A DNA stretch of 64,000 nucleotides from Cyanobium sp943367815 (GTDB lineage: Bacteria; Cyanobacteriota; Cyanobacteriia; PCC-6307; Cyanobiaceae). This document shows, piece after piece, positions 35,746-43,212 of this stretch. A model generated the notes under the pieces. That model was given only the letters and a program-made list of their open reading frames with translations. It was not told the DNA's origin and ran no database searches. Position 1 is the first letter of the stretch. Each line of letters begins with the position of its first letter. The stretch covers positions 372,001-436,000 of the forward strand of contig CALRKA020000001.1 in assembly GCA_943367815.1 (NCBI GenBank), written 5' to 3'. A program made the position numbers and the translations under genes.

Positions 35746-35774
35746 CCCCGGTTCCCCTGCAAAGGGGCCCGGGG
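35746..35774. terminator. Hairpin between two convergent genes
   Basis: CCCCGG-TT-CCCCT-GCAA-AGGGG-C-CCGGGG: 11 paired bases with a GCAA tetraloop. It sits 26 bp after the DUF3122 stop and 10 bp after the stop of the opposing flavoprotein gene, so it could end both transcripts. There is no T-run. Confidence 0.5.
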
Positions 35775-35784
35775 TACGGCCTGT

Positions 35785-36972
35785 TCAGGACTTGAGGGCG
35801 GCGCGGCAGATGCGGTGCGCCGCTTCCCGCCCCCCGAACAGGTTGCGGGCCGCCGGTCCCAGCTGCAGCGCCGACAGTCCCCCCATCACGTGCACCCGGG
35901 TACCGGGCCAGCGCAGGTCGCCGGTGAGCACGGGCCAGTCCTCGACCAGCGCCAGGGGACGCTGTTGCTGCAGCTGGCGCAGCAAGGGGTGGTGGCTCAC
36001 CCCCAGGCTGTGGCCGGTGGCCAGCCAGAGGCGGTCGGCCTGATGGCGGCGGCCATCGCGGCAATGCAGCTGCCACTGGCCCTGGCGCCACCGGGCCGAG
36101 GCGATCTGACACCCCTCGTTCAGCTGCAGCACTCCGGCGGCCTGCGCCTGCTGCAGCCGGCTGGCCTGTTCGGGCGTGATCGAGCCGCCGTCGCGGGCCG
36201 CCAGAACCTGCTCACGGCGGCGGTGCCAGCAGGGTTCCGCCCGGAAGTCCTTGAGATACCGGGGCCCCAGCCAGCCCGGGTCGGCATCGAAGGACTTGCG
36301 GCGCAGCGTCCGCCGGCAGAACAGGCTGACCCGGGCGCCCCGTCGGATGGCCCCCAGGGCCAGATGGGCGCTGGTCAGGCCGCCACCGACAATCACCAGA
36401 TGCTGGCCCGCCAGACCCCGGCAGGCGCCGAGGTCGAGGCTCTGGCTGTGCTGCAGGGCCTCCGCCGGGTAGGGGTCCTCGATGGCCCGGACCCAGCCCG
36501 GCAGCACCGGGGCCTCGGCCCCTGTGGCGATGACCAGCCGCTGGGGGGCCAGAACCGAACCATCGCTGAGATCCAGCTCCAAGGCGTCGTCCCCGGCGGG
36601 AGCGAGCCGGATCCGCTCGACCGCCACGGCCTGCACCCGGTCGGCCAGCTGGAAGTCAGTCACGACGCTGCGGCAGAAATCGGCGAACAACTCCGTGTGG
36701 GGAAGGCCGTAGGGACCCTCAAGCTCAGCCCCACGCTGGCGCTCCTGGGCGAAACGGCGCAGGGCGTGGGGGTTGGGATGGGGATGGTGGGGGGAAGGGG
36801 AGCGCAGCCACGGAATCTCGTAGCGGCGCATCTGGGTGTTCCAGCGCTCCAGCCAGGTGCCACTGGGGTCGAGCACCCGCAGCCGCCGGCGCCATTGGGG
36901 CCGCTTCTGCAGCAGCAGACAGCAGAGGGTGAGGGCCTGGGGACCGGACCCGGCGACCACCAGCTCAGCCAC
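35785..36972 (-). CDS. FAD/NAD(P)-binding protein, related to lysine/ornithine N-monooxygenases
   Basis: 395 residues. FAD fold at the N-terminus (ELVVAGSGPQALTL), the substrate-entry motif WLRSPSPHHPHPNPHALRRFA, second NAD(P)-type site HLVIVGGGLTSAHLALGAIRRGA, and the ATGHSLG motif (LWLATGHSLG) typical of the SidA/IucD and flavin monooxygenase group. Whether it hydroxylates an amine, as in siderophore synthesis, is unknown; no siderophore synthetase is in the window. GTG start at 36972. A Fur/Zur-like box lies 83 bp upstream, which supports a metal-responsive role. Confidence 0.85.
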   Translation of the reverse strand: MAELVVAGSGPQALTLCCLLLQKRPQWRRRLRVLDPSGTWLERWNTQMRRYEIPWLRSPSPHHPHPNPHALRRFAQERQRGAELEGPYGLPHTELFADFCRSVVTDFQLADRVQAVAVERIRLAPAGDDALELDLSDGSVLAPQRLVIATGAEAPVLPGWVRAIEDPYPAEALQHSQSLDLGACRGLAGQHLVIVGGGLTSAHLALGAIRRGARVSLFCRRTLRRKSFDADPGWLGPRYLKDFRAEPCWHRRREQVLAARDGGSITPEQASRLQQAQAAGVLQLNEGCQIASARWRQGQWQLHCRDGRRHQADRLWLATGHSLGVSHHPLLRQLQQQRPLALVEDWPVLTGDLRWPGTRVHVMGGLSALQLGPAARNLFGGREAAHRICRAALKS

Positions 36973-37308
36973 GGCGGTCGCGGGCGGCCCGCGGCCGCAC
37001 AGACAGGGCCCCCTGCGGGGAGGTCAGGCGGTGGCGAGGAATGGCGAAAAAAGCAGAATGACAACCATTCTCACATGATTCACTCCTGTCGCCCGGACCA
37101 ACGCTCCAGCCGGCGCGACAGGAACCCGTGGGAGATGGTCACCGCCGAGCCGTTCACCCGCCTGGTGGAAAAGGCGCGGGAGAACTGGGCTCTGGAGAAC
37201 AACATGTTCAACCTCGGCTGCCGGGCCTCTGTGGGCAAACCCGGTGAGGAGAAGATCAGGATCCGGGACGGCAGGACGTGCGACCCGGAGGGCGTAAAGC
37301 TGGGCCCC
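36973..37308. other. 336-bp gap holding a Fur/Zur-like operator and no convincing gene
   Basis: The left third is the leader of the flavoprotein gene. The operator-like palindrome at 37055-37071 follows. To its right a plus-strand open frame from the ATG at 37075 (MIHSCRPDQRSS, then EPFTRLVEKARENWALENN) has no stop before it runs antisense through prlC, so it is at most a gene remnant. Confidence 0.6.
37055..37071. promoter_or_regulatory. Fur/Zur-like operator AGAATGACAACCATTCT
   Basis: Perfect inverted repeat AGAATG / CATTCT around a 5-base centre, in an otherwise GC-rich region. Read on the minus strand with flanks it gives TGAGAATGGTTGTCATTCT, close to the cyanobacterial Fur (GATAATGATTATCATTATC) and Zur (TGA.AAT..TT.TCA) consensus. 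It is upstream of the flavin monooxygenase-like gene. Confidence 0.55.
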
Positions 37309-39423
37309 TCAGGACCCTGCCGCCACCAGCCCCGAGTGCCGGATCAGGGCCTCCGGGCTGGGGGGCCGGCCCCGGAAGGTCTCGAACACCTCGCCGGGGT
37401 GGCGGCTGCCGCCGAGGCTGAGCACCGTCTCGCGGAAGCGGCGGCCGGTGGCCTGGATCGCCGCCTCGTTCTCCAGTCCCACCTCTTCAAAGGCGCTGAA
37501 GGCGTCGGCGCTGAGCACCTCGGCCCACTTGTAGGAGTAGTAGCCGGCGGAATAGCCGCCGGCGAAGATGTGGCCGAAAGAGCAGAGGAAGGCGTCCTCC
37601 TCGATCGGCTCCAGCACCGTGGTGGTGGCGGCGATCTCCCGGCGCAGCTGCTCCGGTGTCCGGCCGCACTCCGGCGTCCACTGGCTGTGGAGCCGCAGGT
37701 CGGTGAGGGCGAAGTGCACCTGGCGCAGGGTGGCGGCACCGCCCATGAAGGTGCGGGCGGCCTGGAGCTTGGCGAACTCCGCCTCCGGCAGCGGTTCGCC
37801 GCTCTGCCAATGGCGGGCCATGCCCATCAGGGTGGCGTGGTCGTAGCACCAGTTCTCCATGAACTGGCTGGGCAGCTCCACCGCATCCCACTCCACGTTG
37901 TTGATGCCGGCCGCCTGGGGGCGCTCCACCGTGGTGAGCATGTGCTGGAGGCCATGGCCGAACTCGTGGAAGAGGGTCTCCACCTCCTCGAAGGTCATCA
38001 GGCTGGGGGTGTCCCCCACCGGCGGGCTCTGGTTGCAGACCAGATAGGCCACGGGCAGCACGGGCTCTCCGGCTTCGTCCAGCGAGCGCACCAGGCACTC
38101 GTCCATCCAGGCGCCGCCGCGCTTGCTGCCCGGCCGGCTGTAGGGATCCAGGTAGAAGGCCGCCAGGGGCTCGCCGCTGCGGCCGTCCTCGACGCGGAAG
38201 AAACGCACGTCCGGATGCCAGACGGGCGCCTCGCCATCGGCGGGGCGGATGCGGATGCCGAACAGGCGGTCGCAGAGCCCGAACAGCCCATCAAGCACCC
38301 GGGGCAGGGGGAACCAGGGCCGCAGGGCCTCGCTGTCGAGGTCGAAGGCCTCCTGACGCCGCACCTCCGCCCAGAAGCTCACATCCCAGGGCTTGAGGTC
38401 CTTCGCTTCGGCCGCCCCCTCACGGGCGGCACAGGCGCGCAACGCCTCCAGTTCCTGAAGGGCCACCGGGTAGGCGGCGGTGCGCAGGTCCTCCAGCAGG
38501 CCCTCCACGTCCGCCACCGAACCGGCCATCTTCGCGGCCAGACTCACCTCGGCCCAGGACCCATAGCCCAGGCGCTGGGCCTGCTCCCGCCGCAGGGTGA
38601 GGATCCGCTCAATCGCCGGCCAGTTGCCGTCGGTTTTGCCCGAAGCCCGGCTCACATGGGCCTTGTAGGCGATCTCCCGCAGATCGCGGCGACGGCTGTA
38701 CTTCAGGAACGGGCCGAAGCGGGGCATGTCGAGCCCCAGCAGCCAGGGCCCTTCGGCCGCCGTGGCCTCGCCATCGCCGGCGTCGCGGGCGGCCTGGGCC
38801 AGCTGCTCCTTGAGGCTCTCGGGCAACCCCTCCACCTCGGCCGGATCACTGAGCCGCAGGGTCCAGGCGTTGGTGGCATCGAGCACCCGGTTGCCGAACC
38901 CGGTGGCCAGCTCCGCCAGCTCCTGGCTGGCGGCGTTGAAGGCCTCCTGGGTCTCACCCTCCAGGCCCACGCCCCGCAGCTCCATGTCCCGGAGTTCCGC
39001 CGTCAGGATCCGCTCCTGGGTGGCATCGAGTCCGCCCTGGGCCTGGAGGCTGCGCAGCGCCTCGAACAGCACTCGGCTTTGACCGGCCCGGTTGCCGAAG
39101 GCCACCACCGCCGCCTGCTGGCTGGCATGGGCCTCCCGCAGTTCCGGGCTGTTGCAGACGCCGTTGAGGTGGCTGACCACCCCCCAGCTCCAGCGCAGCC
39201 GCTCCCCGAGCCGGTGCAGGGGATCCATCACCTCCGCCCAGGCCAGGTTCCGGCCCTCCGCCGCCGCCGCCGCCAGATCCGCCTCCAGCCGATCGAGCTC
39301 GGCCTGGAGCGTGCTCAGCAGCGCCGGGATGTGGGCGACCACCTGGTCGGGGGTGATGGCTTCGAAGCGGGGCAGGCCCTCGCCGGCCAGCAGGGCGGGG
39401 GGGCTCTGGAGGGTGGTGGTCAT
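37309..39423 (-). CDS. prlC: Oligopeptidase A-type M3 metallopeptidase
   Basis: Cytoplasmic zinc peptidase of 704 residues that degrades short peptides, including cleaved signal and transit peptides. Zinc motif EVETLFHEFGHGLQHML with the HEFGH core and the downstream Glu in VEWDAVELPSQFMENW. The C-terminal GGYSAGYYSYKWAEVLSADAF block is diagnostic of PrlC/Dcp. Starts at 39423, 61 bp after ndhD on the same strand. Confidence 0.95.
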   Translation of the reverse strand: MTTTLQSPPALLAGEGLPRFEAITPDQVVAHIPALLSTLQAELDRLEADLAAAAAEGRNLAWAEVMDPLHRLGERLRWSWGVVSHLNGVCNSPELREAHASQQAAVVAFGNRAGQSRVLFEALRSLQAQGGLDATQERILTAELRDMELRGVGLEGETQEAFNAASQELAELATGFGNRVLDATNAWTLRLSDPAEVEGLPESLKEQLAQAARDAGDGEATAAEGPWLLGLDMPRFGPFLKYSRRRDLREIAYKAHVSRASGKTDGNWPAIERILTLRREQAQRLGYGSWAEVSLAAKMAGSVADVEGLLEDLRTAAYPVALQELEALRACAAREGAAEAKDLKPWDVSFWAEVRRQEAFDLDSEALRPWFPLPRVLDGLFGLCDRLFGIRIRPADGEAPVWHPDVRFFRVEDGRSGEPLAAFYLDPYSRPGSKRGGAWMDECLVRSLDEAGEPVLPVAYLVCNQSPPVGDTPSLMTFEEVETLFHEFGHGLQHMLTTVERPQAAGINNVEWDAVELPSQFMENWCYDHATLMGMARHWQSGEPLPEAEFAKLQAARTFMGGAATLRQVHFALTDLRLHSQWTPECGRTPEQLRREIAATTTVLEPIEEDAFLCSFGHIFAGGYSAGYYSYKWAEVLSADAFSAFEEVGLENEAAIQATGRRFRETVLSLGGSRHPGEVFETFRGRPPSPEALIRHSGLVAAGS

Positions 39424-39484
39424 CGCCGGGCTGCCGCTTCGATGGAAGACCCCATTTCAGCCCACCCGGGCGCCGGGCGGCGGG

Positions 39485-41077
39485 TCAGCCCATGGCGGCC
39501 ATCCGTCCCATGGCCACGGCCCCGGTGCTGGCCAGCTCGGCGGCCAGACCGTTGGTGCTGGCTTCGTAGAAATCGATCGCCACCCGCGGCCAGAAGCCGA
39601 TCACCAGGGTGGGCACCAGCAGGGTGAGGCCGATCAGCAGCTCCCGGGGTTTCATGTCACCGACCACCGCCAGGGCCGGGATCCGGGGACCGAAGAACAC
39701 CCGGCGGCAGAGGGACAGCAGATAGACCGGGGTGAGCACCAGGCCGATGGCGGCCAGCACGATCGTGATCACCCGGAAACCGACCGTGAAGCCGTCGTAG
39801 GAGGTGACCCCGAGGAACACGGTGATCTCGCTGATGAAGCCGCTCATCCCGGGCAGGGCCAGGGAGGCCATGGAGCTGGCGAGGAAGAAGGCGAAGGTGA
39901 TCGGCAGCACCTTGGCCAGACCGCCCATGTTGGGGATCGAGAGGGTCTCGGTGCGCTCGTAGAAGACGCCGGTGACGAAGAACATCGCCGCGGCGATCAG
40001 CCCGTGGCTGATCATCTGCAGCATGGCGCCGCTCATGCCCAGGGCATCGACGGCGCCGATGCCCAGCAGCACGAAGCCCATGTGGCTGACGGAACTGCAG
40101 GCAATACGGCGCTTGACGTTGTCCTGGGCGAAGGCGTTGAGGGCCCCGTAGATGATGTTGATGATCCCCAGCACGATCAGGGCCGGGGCCAGCCGCAGGT
40201 GCACGTCCGGCAGCATCTGGACGTTGAAGCGCAACAGGGCGTAGCCGCCCATCTTGAGCAGCACCCCCGCGAGCAGCATCGACACCGGTGCATTGGCCTC
40301 CCCGTGGGCGTCGGGGAGCCAGGTGTGCAGCGGGAACATCGGCAGCTTGACGCCGAAACCGACCAGGAAGCCCAGGTAACAGAGCAGTCCGAAGGTGCCG
40401 CCGGGGGAGCGGGCCGCCAGTTCGGTGAGATTGAGGGTGAAGGTGTCGCCGGAGAGGGCGAGGGCCAGGCCGCTGATCAGGATCAGCAGGGAAGCCGTGG
40501 CGGTGTAGAGGATGAACTTGGTGGCGGCGTACTGGCGCTGCTTGCCGCCCCAGATGGCGATCAGCAGGTAGACCGGCACCAGCTCCAGTTCCCAGGCCAG
40601 GAAGAACAGCAGGAAGTCCTGGGAGAGGAACACCAGGCTCTGGGCCGTGGCCTGCACCAGCAGCAGGGCGAAGTAGAGGCGGGTCTTGAGGCGGATGTTC
40701 CAGCTGGCCGCCACCGACAGCAGGGTGACCAGGCCGCTGAGCACCACCAGGGGGGCGGACAGACCATCGGCGGCGAGGGACCATTCCAGGCCGAGGGCCG
40801 GGACCCAGGCCACGCGCTCCACCAGTTGCAGGCCGCCGAGGCTGGCGTCGTAATGGCGGGCGAAGACCCAGAGAATCAGGGCCAGATCCACGCCGAGCAC
40901 CCCCAGGGCCAGGGTGCGGGGAAGGCGGGGGTCGCTGCCGTCACCGGGCAGCAGGGGCATCACCAGGGCGGCGGTGGCGGGCAGCAGCACGATCAGGCTG
41001 AGCCACGGAAAACCCGCCTCGGTGAGTCCGGAAGGTAGGGAAGAGGACGCGAGCGAAAGAGGCAGGCTGGCGTCCAT
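39485..41077 (-). CDS. ndhD: NAD(P)H-quinone oxidoreductase (NDH-1) chain 4
   Basis: Proton-pumping antiporter-like membrane subunit of the thylakoid NDH-1 complex, used in respiration and cyclic electron flow. About 14 hydrophobic helices in 530 residues. Diagnostic blocks: FFLAWELELVPVYLLIAIWGG with the key Glu, KFILYTATAS, GVKLPMFPLHTWLPDAHGEANAPVSMLLAG with the channel Lys/His, and KRRIACSSVSHMGFVLLGI. It looks like NdhD1/D2 rather than the CO2-uptake D3/D4 forms, but that is by eye. ATG at 41077. Confidence 0.95.
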   Translation of the reverse strand: MDASLPLSLASSSLPSGLTEAGFPWLSLIVLLPATAALVMPLLPGDGSDPRLPRTLALGVLGVDLALILWVFARHYDASLGGLQLVERVAWVPALGLEWSLAADGLSAPLVVLSGLVTLLSVAASWNIRLKTRLYFALLLVQATAQSLVFLSQDFLLFFLAWELELVPVYLLIAIWGGKQRQYAATKFILYTATASLLILISGLALALSGDTFTLNLTELAARSPGGTFGLLCYLGFLVGFGVKLPMFPLHTWLPDAHGEANAPVSMLLAGVLLKMGGYALLRFNVQMLPDVHLRLAPALIVLGIINIIYGALNAFAQDNVKRRIACSSVSHMGFVLLGIGAVDALGMSGAMLQMISHGLIAAAMFFVTGVFYERTETLSIPNMGGLAKVLPITFAFFLASSMASLALPGMSGFISEITVFLGVTSYDGFTVGFRVITIVLAAIGLVLTPVYLLSLCRRVFFGPRIPALAVVGDMKPRELLIGLTLLVPTLVIGFWPRVAIDFYEASTNGLAAELASTGAVAMGRMAAMG

Positions 41078-41117
41078 CACTGTGGGGTGCTCCAGGCAGA
41101 AAGTATGACGGCAGACG

Positions 41118-41150
41118 CTGCCGCTTAGGGACGATGTCCCCGGGCGGCAG
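41118..41150 (-). promoter_or_regulatory. Strong hairpin between thrB and ndhD
   Basis: Outer stem CTGCCGC / GCGGCAG and inner stem GGGAC / GTCCC around a 3-nt loop, 41 bp before the ndhD ATG. It may end the thrB transcript (no T-run) or lie in the ndhD leader. A TAGGCT box directly before it on the minus strand is at 41151-41156. Confidence 0.5.
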
Positions 41151-41156
41151 AGCCTA
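41151..41156 (-). promoter_or_regulatory. Candidate -10 element TAGGCT for ndhD
   Basis: Minus-strand TAGGCT in GATAGGCTCTGCC lies in the thrB-ndhD gap, 74 nt before the ndhD start, farther than other candidates. It would place the 5' end of the mRNA inside the adjacent hairpin. Confidence 0.3.
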
Positions 41157-41170
41157 TCAACTGGGTAGTT

Positions 41171-42145
41171 CTACTCACCGAGCACGGCCTGTGGGTGGCT
41201 CCCCTCCGGCAGGGTGCCCCAGGTGCTGCCGCCCTCCTGGAGTCCCAGCACGGCGCTGTGGCTGCTCACCCCTTCCCCCAGCCAGGCGTGGGTCATGGCG
41301 TCCCCCACCGCGCCTGCCCGGTCCTCGGGGGCCAGGGCCAGCAGGCTGGGCCCGGCGCCGCTGATCACGCAGCCCCAGGCCCCGGCCTCCATGGCGGCCT
41401 CCCGCACGGCTCTCCCCCCCTGGATCAGTCCCCAGCGGTAGGGCTCATGGATGCGGTCGTGCATGCCATCGGCGATCAGATCACCGTTACCCGTGCGCAG
41501 CCCCTGCAGCAGCAGGGTGAGCGCCCCCAGGTTCATCACGGCGTCGCTGATCGGGATGCTGCGGGGCATGGCGCGGCGCGCCTCGCTCGTGCTCAGCCGG
41601 ATGGTGGGGATCGCCACCACGGCCTTGACGGCGGAGTTCCACTCGCAGCGCACCACCCGCCAGCGGTGGGAGGCGGCCCGCGCCGTCAGGCACAGACCCC
41701 CTAGCAGGGAAGGAACCACGTTGTCGGGATGGCCCTCGATGTCGATGGCCAGCTCCAGCAGCTTTTCGCGGCTGAGGGGCTCCCCCACCAGGGCATTGGC
41801 ACCGATCAGGCCCGCCACGATGGCGGTGGCGCTGCTGCCCAGACCCCGGGCGGGGGGCACCGCCAGCTGCACCCGCGCCTCCAGGGCCACCGCCTCCACC
41901 CCCACCTCGCGCCAGACCCGCTGGGCCGAGCGGTAGACGAGGTTGTCGGGGCCGCCGCGCAGGTGGGCCCCCTCGGGGCCCTCGATGATCAGCTCGAACC
42001 GCTCACCGCCCCCCTCGATCACCCGCAGCTCGAAGCGGTTGCCGAGATCCAGGGCGGCGCCGAGGCAATCGAAACCCGGGCCGATGTTCGCAGTGGTGGC
42101 GGGTACCGCCACCACCACCCCCTGGCCGATCTGGGGCCGGACCAT
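41171..42145 (-). CDS. thrB: Homoserine kinase
   Basis: GHMP kinase of threonine synthesis: phosphorylates homoserine. Motifs: VAVPATTANIGPGFDCLGAAL, ATP loop PPARGLGSSATAIVAGL, and CVISGAGPSLLAL near the C-terminus. 324 residues. ATG at 42145, 35 bp after glk; the thrS-glk-thrB run is on one strand. Confidence 0.95.
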   Translation of the reverse strand: MVRPQIGQGVVVAVPATTANIGPGFDCLGAALDLGNRFELRVIEGGGERFELIIEGPEGAHLRGGPDNLVYRSAQRVWREVGVEAVALEARVQLAVPPARGLGSSATAIVAGLIGANALVGEPLSREKLLELAIDIEGHPDNVVPSLLGGLCLTARAASHRWRVVRCEWNSAVKAVVAIPTIRLSTSEARRAMPRSIPISDAVMNLGALTLLLQGLRTGNGDLIADGMHDRIHEPYRWGLIQGGRAVREAAMEAGAWGCVISGAGPSLLALAPEDRAGAVGDAMTHAWLGEGVSSHSAVLGLQEGGSTWGTLPEGSHPQAVLGE

Positions 42146-42180
42146 AAGTGACCTGTCGTTGGGCTCAGTGTTGCAGCCGC

Positions 42181-43212
42181 TCAGCCCAGCAGCATCCGGG
42201 CCCGGCAGGCGGCGCTGAAGGTGCCGACCCCCGGATCCACGACGGCGGCGATGGGCATCGGCTCCAGGGTGGAGCGCAGCCGGCCCTTGTTCAGAAAGGG
42301 GCCCAGGAAGGCATCCGAGCGCAGGCCGTCCAGCAGCTTGGCGGCCGTGCCCCCCGCCAGCCAGAGTCCGCCGCGGCTCAGGCAGGCCAGGGCCAGATCC
42401 CCGCAGACACTGCCGTAGGCCCCGAGCCAGAGCCCCAGGGCGTCGGCCGCCAGGGGATCACCGGCGGCGGCGGCCAGGGCCACCGCGGCCGGCAGGTCGG
42501 AGCGGTCGGGCCCATCGCCGGCCTCGCTCCAGAGCCGGGCGGGTCCGCTGAGGGGGTGGTCGCCGCCGGGGTGGCGCCGGTCGAGCAGCCAGCGGGCCAC
42601 ATGGCCCAGGCCGGTGCCGCTCACCACCCGCTCGATCGAGATCCGCTCCACGCCCAGATCGGCCCTGAGCCACTGCTTCAGCTCCCACTCCGCCGCGGAA
42701 CGGGGAGCAAACTCCCCGTGAGCCGCTTCACTCGGGATGGCCCGCAGGCCCGCGGCGGTGGGCAGGCCCATGGCCACCCCCAGGCCGGTGCCGGCCCCCA
42801 GCACCAGCAACGGGGCCTGCGGATCCCGCTGGCCCTCCCGCACCGGGGCCGTCTGGGCGGCATCGAGATGGGGCAGGCCGTAGATCAGCACGGCGAAATC
42901 GTTGACCAGCTCCACCAGCGGCAGTCCGCAGCTGCGGGCCAGGTCGGCGGTGTCGAGCACCCAGGGGAGATTGGTGAGCCGGGCCCGGCCGCCCTCCACC
43001 GGACCCGCCACCGCGAAGCAGGCGGCGGCCGGAACGCCGCCGGCCACCGACCCGGCGACGGCCAGGAAGTGGCGCACCATCGGCGCCAGGTCCTGCCAGT
43101 CCGCGGAGGCGAACCGCTCCTCCAGCACCAGCTCGGGCCGCTCCCCGCCCGGCCGCCAGAGGCTGAGCAGGGTCTTGGTGCCGCCGATGTCGCCCGCCAG
43201 CAGGAGGCTCAT
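42181..43212 (-). CDS. glk: Glucokinase
   Basis: ATP-dependent hexokinase-family enzyme phosphorylating glucose. ATP/phosphate motif LLAGDIGGTKTLLSLW, substrate region LVELVNDFAVLIYGLPHL, LLVLGAGTGLGVAMG and the EAAHGEFAPR segment, followed by the WLAGGTAAKLLDGL adenosine motif. 343 residues. ATG overlaps the thrS stop by 4 bp. Confidence 0.93.
   Translation of the reverse strand: MSLLLAGDIGGTKTLLSLWRPGGERPELVLEERFASADWQDLAPMVRHFLAVAGSVAGGVPAAACFAVAGPVEGGRARLTNLPWVLDTADLARSCGLPLVELVNDFAVLIYGLPHLDAAQTAPVREGQRDPQAPLLVLGAGTGLGVAMGLPTAAGLRAIPSEAAHGEFAPRSAAEWELKQWLRADLGVERISIERVVSGTGLGHVARWLLDRRHPGGDHPLSGPARLWSEAGDGPDRSDLPAAVALAAAAGDPLAADALGLWLGAYGSVCGDLALACLSRGGLWLAGGTAAKLLDGLRSDAFLGPFLNKGRLRSTLEPMPIAAVVDPGVGTFSAACRARMLLG

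Noticed and set aside
35815..39627. 1270-aa plus-strand open frame
   Set aside because: It runs antisense through the flavoprotein gene and prlC. The part at 37075-37308 looks slightly protein-like but has no stop of its own, so I keep it only as a possible remnant.
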